In this document: piece after piece, positions 1 to 11,031 of the stretch
Layout: every line of letters begins with the position of its first letter
Numbering within the stretch: position 1 is the stretch's first letter
Assembly: GCA_963691705.1 (NCBI GenBank)
Contig: OY829539.1
Coordinates: 60,796,327-60,860,326 of the forward strand
Source of the DNA: Viola odorata
Taxonomy: Eukaryota; Streptophyta; Magnoliopsida; Malpighiales; Violaceae
Direction: 5' to 3'
Length of the DNA stretch: 64,000 nucleotides
Position numbers and translations under genes: made by a program
The notes under the pieces: model-generated
The model's database searches: none
What the model was told of the DNA's origin: nothing
What the model saw: the letters and a program-made list of their open reading frames with translations, nothing else

Positions 1-349
1 CCCATCACCGCCACAACCTCACCCTCCTCCATCGCCGCCGACACACCCACCTCTCCTCTCAAACCCATCGCCATCGATACACCCACTTCTCCTCTCAAAC
101 CCATCGCCACCGTCACCAACCATCACTGTCAATCTCACTCCCATCCTCCTCCATAGCCGCCGACAGAAGCTCACTATCTCCCTCTCCCTCAACTCATCTC
201 ATCCGTCATTAATCACCGCCGACAACACATGGTACTTTTCTGTTTTGATTTATGTCGTGAATTTCATTTTTAGGATATTTGTATTGGGCTAGGTTTTGTA
301 TGGGTCAAAGTTGCAAATGTGTTGAACTAGGATGAATGCATTTTTTATG
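1..349. other. Left flank, C-rich then AT-rich, no gene recognised
   Basis: The first 230 bases are rich in CCATCGCC and CACCC words and include two adjacent ~36-bp units (about 41-76 and 77-111). A possible splice donor follows an ATG near 229-233 (ATG|GTACTT), so this could be a 5' leader exon, but I cannot tie it to a gene. The last five bases, TTATG at 345-349, are the left target-site duplication of the Athila element that follows. Confidence 0.4.
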
Positions 350-1806
350 TGATTGACGTTATATTTCACTCGTTTCTACCACTTCAAAGTTCCTTGTTCG
401 TGGCAGAAACTCCCATTTTTCACGTCAATTTGGCTTCTTTTGAAGAATCTTGGGCAAGACCGGTTCTGGATGGATCTAATGCTGGAGCGAAGACTAGCAG
501 TCTTAACCGCTTGTCTTGGCTAAGACTGCGCGGTGGAAGCGTGCTGGGCATGGACTCATGGAAGCAGGATCACATATTGAGGACCAGCTGGCTGCTACAT
601 CCACTTGAAGACTTTTTTTGGATGTAATCCTATTTGAATAAAAACGCATTATTATTATCTCTTTAGTATTTAAAAACAATTGGGATCATTATCCCTACTT
701 TCTAGTTAATTTGAAGTAAGGAGTTTGGTAAGAGACGTGATGGGCGGGGACCCTAACCTTATTTAAGGTAAGGGAAGACTGTCAATTACGCATCTTCTTC
801 CATCTTCCTTTCTTCTATTTTGTAAACAACTACTGTGATTTTCCTTCAGAAATATCGCATCTTAATTATATTTCATGTTCTTCAATTATTCCCTTTATTT
901 CTTTAATTAATATGTTTAGTAGCTAAAGCACCTAATTCTTGGTAAGGGCCGAGTGAGCATGCTTGTAAATCGTGAGGCTGAGTTGTTCTGAATCATCCTC
1001 TCATTCGTATTCAGTTGAAGTTCCGTTTTAACAAACCGGTTCCCGTCTAGGCTAAGACTTGATCGATCTCAGCCAAGACGACGAATTTGCAACCAGTCAC
1101 TAAGGGGACGAGCGAAACCGAAGTGACGAAGTAGGTAGCTAACCTCGCGGGGGTTAGTGAACTTGAATTGATCTAGGCCTAACCAGATTGACGACCTAGG
1201 GCTCCGAGTTTGGAGTAGCTTGGCCTAGACTTTGTCTTTCCCTGCGCCATTGGGATAACGCATGTGCCTCAAGCCAGCAGCCAATTGGATAAACCCTTTA
1301 ACCAGCAAGGTGTCCACTAGCCAGGATCACTAGAAAGGGGGTACCCTCCTAGTGATTTGAATAGGAGGAAAGTAGGATTGGAAAGGGGTTCCTCCCAATC
1401 CATAGCAGAGTTATGAGAAAGAAGGAGAAAATCTAGAGTCGATGATCGATGAAACAAGCCTAGTGCTCACGAATTCGCCTTTGCCAGGAGTTTGCCTCAA
1501 GAAAGTTCCACCCAAATCTCAACCAGCAATCTTAGCTAAGATTCACTTCTGCCCAAGATTGCTTCCTTACTTTGTTTTAGCTTATTCTCTTTTTACGTTT
1601 TGTCTATCTTAATCATCAGGAACAAAAATACCCTCAACTCCAGTGACGAGGAAGTCGAGTCAAGTCTACAATACACCACCAAGATCTCTGCGGACGAACC
1701 TCTTATCGCAATCTACAAGTCCCTTGTGGACGAGTGATAAGTTGTATTCCTACCCCATTTTCTATATCTTCTTACAACTAAATTTGATGCCCTCGACACG
1801 CAATCA
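350..1806 (+). repeat. 5' LTR of Athila-1
   Basis: This 1457-bp repeat matches 11032-12486 almost base for base. It has TGATTG/CAATCA inverted ends. A TATA-like stretch (TTATTTAAGG near 759) is the best candidate promoter. Several copies of the palindromic word TCTTRGCYAAGA or near variants lie in it (514-525, 1047-1058, 1068-1079, 1530-1541). The 92-codon frame at 349-627 is present in both LTRs but shows no recognisable protein and is not called. Confidence 0.97.
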
Positions 1807-1811
1807 AATTT

Positions 1812-1829
1812 TGGCGCCGTTGCCGGGGA
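1812..1829 (+). promoter_or_regulatory. Primer binding site, tRNA-Asp type
   Basis: TGGCGCCGTTGCCGGGGA begins five bases after the 5' LTR. It is the complement of the CCA-bearing 3' end of plant tRNA-Asp, the primer typical of Athila elements. It marks the start of minus-strand DNA synthesis and fixes the element's orientation. Confidence 0.9.
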
Positions 1830-1882
1830 TCTTCTGACGGTGTATTTTATAGTTTTGTTATTTTTATTTTTGTCTTTCGCAG

Positions 1883-3328
1883 TTGATGACCAGGTCCTCA
1901 AAGGAAGAACTACTACCTTTGAATCCAGAACTTACAAGGACCGAAACCCAAATCAGAAAGAAATCTAAGAGGAAATTCGTTGGTGAATTTTTGGGAACTC
2001 AATCAGAAACTGATTCCAGCAACAGTCTAGGCCAAGATCAGGACCCAGCTGAGAATTTAATACCAAACATGGAAGAAAACCAAGAAGAACAGACGATGAG
2101 AGAACAAAATAGGGGGGCAAAACGAGTGACCTACTCCTGTATTAATCTACCCCCGATGGCTAATGATTGGTCTATCAAGACGAACATCATTGCCAACTTA
2201 ACCAAGTTTCATGGCCACTCAAATGAGAATCCATATAACCATTTGAGGAACCTTCACCTCCAATGCGATACCCTCAAGCTAGTGGGAGTAACAATCGAGA
2301 GAGCCAAACTGAAGGCATTTCTGTGGTCTCTCGAAGACTCAGCTAAGAATTGGTTCTATAGCTTACCCCATAACACAATAACAACATGGGGAGACATGTC
2401 CGCTGCCTTCCTAAATAAATATTGGAACGCGACTAAGGCAGGGGCAGCACGAAAAAGCTTAGTTTCCATTCAGCAGAGGGGAGGAGAAAGTTTGAGCGAG
2501 TATCATCAAAGGTTTAGAGACCTTGAAGACATTTGCCCTACCCATGGGGTAGCAGATCATCTCTTAATTCAATACTTCTATGATGGAATGTGTATAAAGG
2601 ATAGGGAAAGGCTAGACTCAGCCGCTGGAGGAGCACTTCAAGATCTTACACCAACAAGAGCAAAATTACTTCTCCAAACAATGGCTGACAACAGCCAAAA
2701 CAACACCTCATCCGAGAGAAATTCTACACCTTCTTCTTTGAATGCTATAAATATGGAGAACAAACTTGATAAAATTACTGACATCTTGATGAATCTCTCT
2801 ACAGGTACCCAATCTCAGGCACAAACTACAGTAGCTGCAGCCAATCCCATGCCCTCGGTTTGCGGGATTTACCAACAGCTAGATCATCCAACCCATAGTT
2901 ATTATGTGGTGGAACAGCCGGGAGATCCACCCCCAATGCCAGTAAATGCAGCATATGGCTACAATCAAGGACAATCTAATGGACAACCTAGATTCCCACA
3001 CGAGAGCAACCAATACTCATGGAGACAACATCCCAATCTAAGGTGGAGACAAGATACGCCTCATCCTAGCCAACCAAATCTCCAACAATACCAATCTCAG
3101 CCTAGCCAACCATCTCAACAACAATACCAACAGCAGCCACCACAATCGCCCATAAATTTCCAACACTTCGTACCCAGACCACCAGGAGCAAACCAATCCA
3201 ATGCCCCTCTCCCACTTCCTACACCTCAACCGCTTAAGATTACCGGAGTACCTATCGAGGACACTATGCAAAAATTCATGCAAGCGACTCAATCCAGCCT
3301 TGTTGAAATGCAAAAGCAAATAGGTTAG
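1883..3328 (+). CDS. gag: Athila-1 Gag (481 codons to an in-frame TAG)
   Basis: This is the capsid/nucleocapsid part of the polyprotein, which forms the cytoplasmic virus-like particle. Residues about 100-220 carry the retrotransposon gag fold (tryptophans in the AKNWF and TWGDM segments, then a SLSEYHQRF segment). The C-terminal half is rich in Gln, Pro and Asn, and I see no CCHC zinc knuckle. The frame starts at ATG 1886 (or the preceding ATG 1883), 54 bases after the primer site. It ends at TAG 3326-3328, but the same frame is open on both sides of that codon. The expected codon there is Gln, so TAG is probably a CAG-to-TAG mutation in a single gag-pol frame. The bases after it do not match the known plant CARYYA read-through context. 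Confidence 0.9.
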   Translation: MMTRSSKEELLPLNPELTRTETQIRKKSKRKFVGEFLGTQSETDSSNSLGQDQDPAENLIPNMEENQEEQTMREQNRGAKRVTYSCINLPPMANDWSIKTNIIANLTKFHGHSNENPYNHLRNLHLQCDTLKLVGVTIERAKLKAFLWSLEDSAKNWFYSLPHNTITTWGDMSAAFLNKYWNATKAGAARKSLVSIQQRGGESLSEYHQRFRDLEDICPTHGVADHLLIQYFYDGMCIKDRERLDSAAGGALQDLTPTRAKLLLQTMADNSQNNTSSERNSTPSSLNAINMENKLDKITDILMNLSTGTQSQAQTTVAAANPMPSVCGIYQQLDHPTHSYYVVEQPGDPPPMPVNAAYGYNQGQSNGQPRFPHESNQYSWRQHPNLRWRQDTPHPSQPNLQQYQSQPSQPSQQQYQQQPPQSPINFQHFVPRPPGANQSNAPLPLPTPQPLKITGVPIEDTMQKFMQATQSSLVEMQKQIG

Positions 3329-6292
3329 CTCACCCAACAGATCCAGCAAACGGGAACAAGTGGAAAATTACCTTCCACCACCGAGAATAACCCAAAGCAC
3401 AATGTAAGTGCCATCCATCTAAGGAGTGGAAGTGTTCTACCTGAACGAAAGGGCGCGAAATCGGATCAAGAGATTCACAACCAATCGTATGAAGACGAGG
3501 ATGTGGACGTAGATGAGGAAGTACAAGAAGAAACCCAAGCAGAAGTTCAGTCGAAACCAATCTTGGCCAAGACTGGAACTCAGAGTGAAGCCGAGCTTGA
3601 TATTCCAGTTCAAAAGGAACAGCCGATCTTAGCTAAGACTGAGGCCAAGGCTGATGAGCAGGTTATGAAACCTCTGGAGACAACAGATATTCCACCTCCC
3701 TATCCTCCCAAGTCCTCTAAACAGAAGAAATTAGACGAAGCTAAAGAGTTCATGAACATTTTTGGCAAAGTGGCCGTGAACATTCCCATGCTAGATTTAA
3801 TTTCTAAAGTACCTTCTTACGCAAGATTTTTGAAAGAACTCTGTACTAACAAAAGGAAACTTGCAGGTATTGAGAGAGTGAATCTTATGCAGAGTGTTTC
3901 TTCAGTACTTCAGAGTAAACTACCGGAGAAGTGTGGAGATCAAGGAACCTTCACCATCCCTTGCAAGATTGGGAACAAAATGGTGGAGAAAGCTCTTTGT
4001 GACTTAGGGGCTGGGATCAACGTGATGTCCTTAAGGGAATATGAAGTATTGCAAATAGGACCCATGAAGGAGACACAGGTGGTGATTCAACTGGCTGACC
4101 GAACGGTCATCCATCCTAAAGGTTTGGTAGAAGACGTTCTCGTCCAAGTCAATAACTTTATATACCCTGTGGACTTTTATATTGTTGAAATGGATGCTGA
4201 TTTACCTTCCTTTACCACTGATGTGCTCTTAGGTAGACCTTTTCTTAGGTCTGCTAGAGCAAAGATAGACGTTTATGAAGGTAGTATTATTTTGGAATTC
4301 TTTGGAAGCACGATTAAGTTCTACATGAAGGAGGGGTTGAATTATCATAATGAGACACATAGTGTTAGTTTTATTGATATCTTATACCCTATTGAGGAAG
4401 AAACTGCAGATTTAAATGCTACTGACCCACTTGATTTTATCTTAAGCAGAAGTATCTCAGCTAAGACGCTGGAGGAAATGGAAGACCGAGTAGGGAACCG
4501 AGAGGATCTTAGGGAGATCTTAACGGATCTTCATGAGACAGAACCAGTGAAGGAAACCACGCCTTGTCCATTGTTTAGCATGACTAACCCTGAGATGTTA
4601 CCATCTATTGTGCAGCCACCCGAGCTGGATCTTAAGGAGTTACCAAAACACCTTAAGTATGCCTATCTAGGCCAAGACAAAACCCTCCCGGTAATAATCT
4701 CAGCTAAGCTTTCTAGCGAAGAAGAGACAAGATTGACAAGCATTTTGAAGAAACATAAAGAGGCTATTGGATGGACCTTAGCAGACATCAAGGGCATATC
4801 CTCCACCATTTGTACCCACAAAATTCATGTGGAAGAGGATAAGAAAACTATTAGACAACCCCAAAGGAGGCTTAACCCTTCGATGATGGAGGTTGTCAAG
4901 AAAGAAATCATTAAATTACTTGATGCTGGAATTATATACCCAATCTCTGATAGTTCATGGGTTTCCCCTGTACAGGTTGTACCAAAAAAGACAGGTACCA
5001 CCGTGACCGAAGGTGAGGATGGGATAAAGAGAACGACAAGAATTCAGAATAGATGGAGAGTCTGCATAGACTACCGCAGACTTAACCAAGTCACGAGGAA
5101 AGATCACTTTCCATTACCATTCATCGACCAAATGGTGGAAAGATTGACTGGGAAGTCCCATTACTGTTTCTTAGACGGTTATTCAGGATTTCATCAAATC
5201 CCAGTGGCATTAGAAGACCAAGAGAAGACGACATTTACATGTCCCTTCAGAACTTTTGCATATAGGAGGATGTCATTCGGATTGTGCAATGCGCCGGCCA
5301 CCTTTCAAAGATGTATGGTTAGTATCTTTTCAGACTATGTGGAAAAGGGTATTGAAGTGTTTATGGATGATTTCACCGTCTATGGTGATGATTTTGATAA
5401 ATGCTTAACGACACTGAAACATATTTTAAAAAGGTGTATGGCTACTGATCTTGTTCTTAACTATGAAAAATGTCATTTCATGGTTGAACAAGGTATTGTC
5501 TTAGGTCATGTAGTTTCTAAGAAAGGTATAGAAGTTGACCAGGCTAAGATTGATGTTATCAAAACCTTGCCTTACCCCTCATGCGTGCGCGAGGTTAGGA
5601 GTTTTTTGGGCCATGCAGGGTTTTATCGCAGGTTCATCAAAGATTTCTCGAAGATAGCAGAACCAATGTGCAAACTATTGCAAAAAGAAGTGGACTTCGA
5701 TTTAGACAAGTCTTGCCAAGAAGCGTTCGACAAGGTCAAGGAGAAACTCATTTCATCCCCAATCATCCAAGCCCCAGATTGGAACCTACCATTCGAATTA
5801 ATGTGTGATGCTAGTAACTCAGCTGTTGGTGCGGTTCTAGGGCAGAGTAATGGTAGAGATCCACACGTAATCTACTACGCCTCAAAGATGCTTGACGATG
5901 CGCAAAAGAACTATACCACAACGGAGAAGGAATTGTTCGCAATAATCTTCGCTTTAGACAAATTCAGATCGTATTTGATGGGAACAAAAGTCATAGTTTT
6001 TTCTGACCATGCAGCCCTAAGGTATCTCCTGACAAAAGCCGAATCTAAGCCAAGACTGATCCGCTGGGTTTTATTTTTGCAGGAACATAATTTGGAGATT
6101 AAGGACAAAGCAGGAAAGAAGAACTTAGTTGCAGACCACCTCAGTAGATGTTTTGTCAAGGACGATTCAGAACCAATCAAGGATGATTTTCCAGACGAAC
6201 ATCTATTTGCCGTCAAGATAATCAGACCATGGTTTGCCGACCTAGTAAACTTCTTAGCCACGGGTAAACACCATGGAGACCTAACGGCTTAA
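3329..6292 (+). pseudogene. pol: Athila-1 protease, reverse transcriptase, RNase H
   Basis: Open in the gag phase from 3329; the first ATG is at 3503. The aspartic-protease centre appears as CDLGAGINV near 3999-4025. Reverse transcriptase follows, with YRRLNQVTRKDHFPLPF, LDGYSGFHQIP and the catalytic FMDD (FMDDFTVYGD, about 5361-5390). RNase H follows (ELMCDASNSAVGAVLGQ, about 5800). The frame stops at TAA 6290-6292 just before the integrase region and continues in the same phase beyond it. A Gln codon (CAA) is the likely ancestor. The N-terminal linker contains the peptide ILAKT twice because two copies of the dispersed palindrome lie in coding DNA. Confidence 0.9.
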
Positions 6293-7483
6293 GAAAAGGT
6301 TAAGATTAAGCATGACAGTAAGTTTTTCGTTTGGGATGATCCATATCTTTGGAAAATTGGATCTGATCAGTTGATTAGAAGATACATTCCTGAAACTGAA
6401 ATTCCATCGGTCTTAAGATTTTGTCATTCTTATGCATATGGTGGACATTTTGGAGCTAAGAGGACAGCCTTAAAAGTCCTAGAATCAGGATTTTATTGGC
6501 CCACCCTATTCCATGATAGTTATACATTTTGTAAGACATGTCCTGAGTGCCAAAAGATAGGAAACATAAGCGCTAGAAATCAAATGCCCATGAATGTTAT
6601 ATTAAATTGTGAAATTTTTGATCTATGGGGCATTGATTTCATAGGGCCATTTCCTATGTCAGATGGAAAACAATATATACTGCTTGTTGTGGATTATGTG
6701 TCTAAATGGATAGAAGCTAAGGTAACTAGGACCAATGATGCTAGAACTGTTGTTTCATTCTTAAAAACTAACATTTTGAACAGATTTGGCGTGCCTAGGG
6801 GGATCATTAGCGACCGAGGCACACATTTTTGCAATAGTATTATTGTTTCCCTTTTCAGGAAGTATGGAGTAACCCACAAAGTCTCCACTGCATACCACCC
6901 TCAGTCAAATGGCCAAGCGGAGGTATCAAACAGAGAAGTCAAATCGATCTTAGCTAAGACTGTTGGCTTAGATCGACGAGATTGGAGCCAAAGGTTAGAT
7001 GATGCACTATGGGCGTATAGGACAGGCTACAAATCCCCCACAGGAATGACTCCTTACAAACTGGTGTACGAAAAAGCTTGTCATCTACTAGTAGGTATGC
7101 AACACAGAGCTTATTGGGCAATTCGGAAATGCAATCTAAGGTACGACCAAGCAGGTGAGGAAAGGAAACTCCAAATCCACGAAATTGAAGAGTTGAGGAA
7201 TCAAGCATATGATAACCAGCTTTTAGCCAAGATCAGGATGAAAACATATCACGACAGTAAGATTGTTGAGAAGAATCTCCAACTTGGGGGAAAAGTCCTT
7301 CTGTACAATTCACGATTTAAGCTCTTCCCAAGTAAGCTCAAAACCAAATGGGAAGGTCCATATGTTATCACTAATATCTACCCTCATGGTGCAGTGGATA
7401 TTAAGAATGAAAAGACAGAGATTGAGTTCAAGGTCAATGGACAGCGACTAAAACCATTCCTAGAAGGATTTCCTACGTTTTAG
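6293..7483 (+). pseudogene. pol: Athila-1 integrase
   Basis: This is the last domain of the polyprotein, in the same phase as RT-RNase H but separated by TAA 6290. A zinc-binding region is visible ([11 protein letters not shown], then CKTCPECQK), followed by the catalytic core: Asp in [10 protein letters not shown], Asp in [11 protein letters not shown], Glu in [14 protein letters not shown]. The C-terminal DNA-binding part ends [15 protein letters not shown]. The integrase inserts the cDNA into the genome. No other stop is seen until TAG 7481-7483, the normal end of pol. Confidence 0.9.
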
Positions 7484-8056
7484 GAAAATCAGGCGATCGA
7501 AGCCCCACCTGAGATTCATTAAAAGAACAGCGAAGTCATGCCTAGGACTATAACTAGGGCGCTACATGGGAGGCAACCCATGCATTTTAATTTTAGTTAT
7601 CTTAAATAAACTTATCATTCAAATTTCGCCAGTGCAGTCAATTAATTTTCCTTTGCTAAATTTTTCAGGGAGTAGATGAAAAATAATTTTCAGGAGTGAT
7701 TTTGAGGATTTAAGTGTGGTGAGGAGAATATTTGATCTTAGCCACATTTTATTCAGCCTTGGGCTGATTGACACGCGGAGATAGAGGCAGGAAAAGCAAG
7801 GAAGCGTGTTCTAGGGAGGAGAAAAAAAAGGAAGGGATAACGGTCACATTTTTTGTAATTATTAATCATGATTTGGAAATTAATTTTCAAATCTTAATTA
7901 ATAATTATCTACCAAGTTTCAGTCTCCTTACCACCCACAAACACAAAATCACTAAAATTTTGCCCTCTCTCTCTTATCTTCCACGATCACCTCAGCTAAA
8001 ATCTCTCCACTCTTCCACTCTCCTACTTCAAACCCACGATTATTCAGCATTAAAAC
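7484..8056 (+). other. pol to env-like spacer with a polypurine-tract-like copy
   Basis: This region is non-coding. It contains TTTAAGTGTGGTGAGG (about 7709-7724), the same core as the true polypurine tract at 11014-11031. The 155-codon frame that overlaps it (7768-8235) is in another phase from the env-like gene and has no recognisable features. Confidence 0.6.
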
Positions 8057-9913
8057 ATAGGAAAATCAAAGCGATCATCCGCCAAGAAAGCAAAATCCAC
8101 CCCAATCAGGCAAGAATCTCCTACCACTCCGCAATCTCCTTCTTTAACGAATCCAGAGGAGGATTTGCCACAAAACCTCAACGAAGCGCTAGATATCGCA
8201 AGGACAATCATGTCCATGGAAGCAGCCACCTCTGATTCTTCGAAGCAACTTCTCTCTACTCCTACTTCAATCCTCGAGCCCAAGACCCAGTCTAGGGTTA
8301 GCAAGACGGCTAGCTCCGAGGTTCAAGAGATTTCAGATTCCGAGCCTAAGTGTGAAGAAGGCTCGGCCAAATCAAAGAAATCTGGAAAGAGAAAGGCAGG
8401 CCTAAGTGTTGAATCTGCCCCAGCCAAGAGGACACGATCTACGGCTGCCAAGGGCAAGAATAAAGTAGATGAGGGTAATCTTGGCTCAGACTCTGATGCT
8501 GATGCGGTTGCAGTCTTGGTCAAGCCTGCGGCCAAGACTGCCAAGGTAATCACCCTTCCACCCTTGAACTCTTTGAAAGGCTGTTTGAGGCCTAATACTC
8601 CTGATTTTAGGGCTAAGTTGACTGAAAAGCATGCCTGTGAGATAACTCAGTTTGTTGTCCTTGATTTTTCCTTTCTTGATGAGTTGGGGATAGGAAATAG
8701 AATTAGGCGGTTTATTTCTAATCTTGGGTGGGATTGCTTCTTCTATCTATGCATGCCTGCTTATGCTGAATTATGTTTAGAGTTTCATTCCTCTTTCTGG
8801 TTAGATCAGGATAGATTGTATGCTAATGGTAGGGCTTTTCCTGATCTGAGTGTTGCTGATGTTGTGCACTTCCGTTTGCTTGATAAGTGGTGTCACTTTT
8901 CCATTGATGATTTTAATCTATTGCTTGGCTTTGCGACTGAGGATGGCCTCAAGTCTGTGCGGCCAAACTAAATAAAAAATTCTAAGGCTTACCAGATCCG
9001 AGATCCTACTTTAAGGATTCTCCAAAGGATCCTTTCAATCAATCTCTCGGCCAAGACCACAGTCTCGGGTAATATTTCAAAACTTGAGACATTTTTGCTT
9101 TGGTGCATGCTGCATGAGAAAAGAGTTAATCTTGGCTATTGGATTGCTAGACAGATAAAAGCATGTGATTCTCTTCCTAGAATGATTTTAGGAACTCTGA
9201 TTTCCCATTTGACTGTTACTGCTAGGGGTATAGATCTATCTGCTTTGAATTTGTTTAAATCCTGTGTCATTAAGATCATGGATCTTAGGGCTTTTGACCA
9301 AATGGGCCATGTCCACGAGGAAAAAGGCTATCTCTGTTTTAATACAGGATTCACCCCAGTAGCAGATCATCTCTATGGGAAGAGGATCAACGGGAACTTC
9401 AAGATTAAGCCAATTCAGATTGACGGTGCAGCAGAGTAGCCCAATCTTGGCCAAGATGACCAGATGCCTGAGCATACCAATAGCCTCGGTGTTGATCCTG
9501 ACCACCCTGGACTTCCAGCATGGGCCAACAAATTCCTTGAGCTTGTGCAGATCCAGCTCGATGCCTTCACAACAAATCAGAAGTTGTTCTACGACTTCCA
9601 AGACTCGTCTCGCAAACAGATGCAGCAGATTGTGGATCAACAACAATCTCTGTTTGCAAGTGTTGAGTTGGCACAGAAGGAGCGGCTGGATAAGTTCATG
9701 AAGCAGCAGGATGCCAAGTATAAACACATCCAAGCGCACTTAGAAGGGTCTTTCACCTACATCAGAGCCATAGATAGAGTTGTTGCGCACATTCGTAACA
9801 AGGTGAATGACCACTTTAGCTCCACTAGCGACTCCAGCGATGCCTCTGATGAAGAAGAAGCACCAGCACCTTCTGTGCAAGATCCGAAGCCTCCACCTTC
9901 CACATCTCAGTGA
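8057..9913 (+). pseudogene. Athila-1 ATHILA/env-like accessory protein, broken
   Basis: One phase is open from about 8054 to 9913 apart from TAA 8969-8971 and TAG 9437-9439. Three parts are visible. First is a basic, Ser/Lys-rich N-terminus with a KKSGKRKAG nuclear-signal-like stretch. Next is the plant ATHILA domain (LGIGNRIRRFISNLGW, then FRLLDKWCHFSIDDFNLLLGF) continuing to LHEKRVNLGYWIA. Last is a Gln-rich coiled-coil-like C-terminus with an acidic tail. At the expected start stands ATA (8057-8059) rather than ATG; the first in-frame ATG is 8210. The homologous frame lies in Athila-2 at 61999-58404 on the other strand. I see no convincing signal peptide or membrane segment, so an envelope role is unsupported. 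A DNA- or chromatin-binding role is only a guess. Confidence 0.8.
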
Positions 9914-11013
9914 TTACCCCCAGGTCGTGTCTTTCTTTCTTTCTTTTTCAAATTTTTGTGTCTTTTTACCTTTTTTTCTTCTCTCATTTACACATTGAGG
10001 ACAATGTGTTCTCTAAGTGTGGTGAGGGTGTTTTTAGGATGTCTTTCTGTATATACATGTTTCTGAAGTGTTTTTGGTGTGATTTCTTTGATCGCATGAA
10101 ATTTTTCATTTTTTTTATGAATCTAGGCTAAGTTAGTTGGCCTAGATCATCTGAAATAGAGTCCGATGCATGTTTTCTCTTTGTCAATATGTGTGTTTTT
10201 TAGGATTGTGTGTTCTCTGTTTTGTTTGTGTGTCGGCAAATTTCCTGGACCATGCCTAAGGCCTGTTTTCTCAAGTATCTTAGCCTTGACCTTTAGCATC
10301 CTTCACCTTGTGACCCCATAACTTATGAACACAACGTGATCAGCCTAGAGACATCCTTATTGTACATGATCATAGGGTCTAGCATTGCGTAACTGACTTG
10401 ACACATAGGCAAACTTCCACCAAAAATACCTAATACCCCTTAAGGAAAATTGCTAGTGGACAATGGAGTCTAACGCCTTGTAATTATGCTGAATAGCTCT
10501 AATATAGAGAACTACTGCTATGCCTAGTAAATTGCAGCTCTAGAAAAAAATAGATGAAAAGAAACTAATAAAGAGCAGAGAAAAAAAAAATATACATAAG
10601 CAAATGTCTTGATGTTTCTGCCTCACTAAACATTAACAATCAAGAAACTTTTAGCAATTTTGGGCATAGTAAAATAAAACTTCAGGCAAGGTAATTAGAT
10701 GATGATGTTGAGCAATCGAATTAAATGGGGAAAATCCAAGTAGGTGGATGTTTTGCTTTGTTGAGTCTGTTATGGAATGCGAAGATGTTATGATCATGTG
10801 GAATTCGGATGTCTAGGGTGCTGATTAAGCTGTATTCATAAGGGTTGGGACCCATTGAGAAGTATGCTAACTGTCATAGGCCAAAGATATTAAAGGAAAT
10901 GGGCTAAGGGTAGTCTGTCCAGGAAATTTTGCCACAGTCTATTTTGAGTCTGTTTTGAGTCTTCCCCTTTTTTGTCTTAGTTAAGAGTCTAGTATGCTTG
11001 GGGGCAAGCATTG
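9914..11013 (+). other. Athila-1 3' untranslated region with hairpins
   Basis: No gene is recognised. At 9991-10008 there is a perfect stem (CACATTG and CAATGTG around an AGGA loop), followed by a polypurine-like TAAGTGTGGTGAGGG (about 10013-10027). At 10994-11011 a second perfect stem (ATGCTTG and CAAGCAT around GGGG) lies just before the true polypurine tract. A T-rich stretch lies at 9931-9985. Confidence 0.7.
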
Positions 11014-11031
11014 TTTAAGTGTGGTGAGGTT
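11014..11031 (+). promoter_or_regulatory. Polypurine tract of Athila-1
   Basis: TTTAAGTGTGGTGAGGTT abuts the 3' LTR, where the primer for plus-strand DNA synthesis must lie. The core recurs near 7710 and 10013. Confidence 0.85.

Noticed and set aside
349..627. 92-codon frame repeated at 11031-11309
   Set aside because: It is part of the LTR, has no known domain and is duplicated only because LTRs are duplicated.
3326..3328. Gag stop as programmed read-through
   Set aside because: The following CTCACC does not match the CARYYA context, and Gln is expected at this codon; mutation is simpler.
8057..9913. True envelope glycoprotein of an endogenous retrovirus-like element
   Set aside because: No signal peptide, fusion peptide or clear membrane anchor is seen; the ATHILA domain and basic stretches do not support an envelope role.
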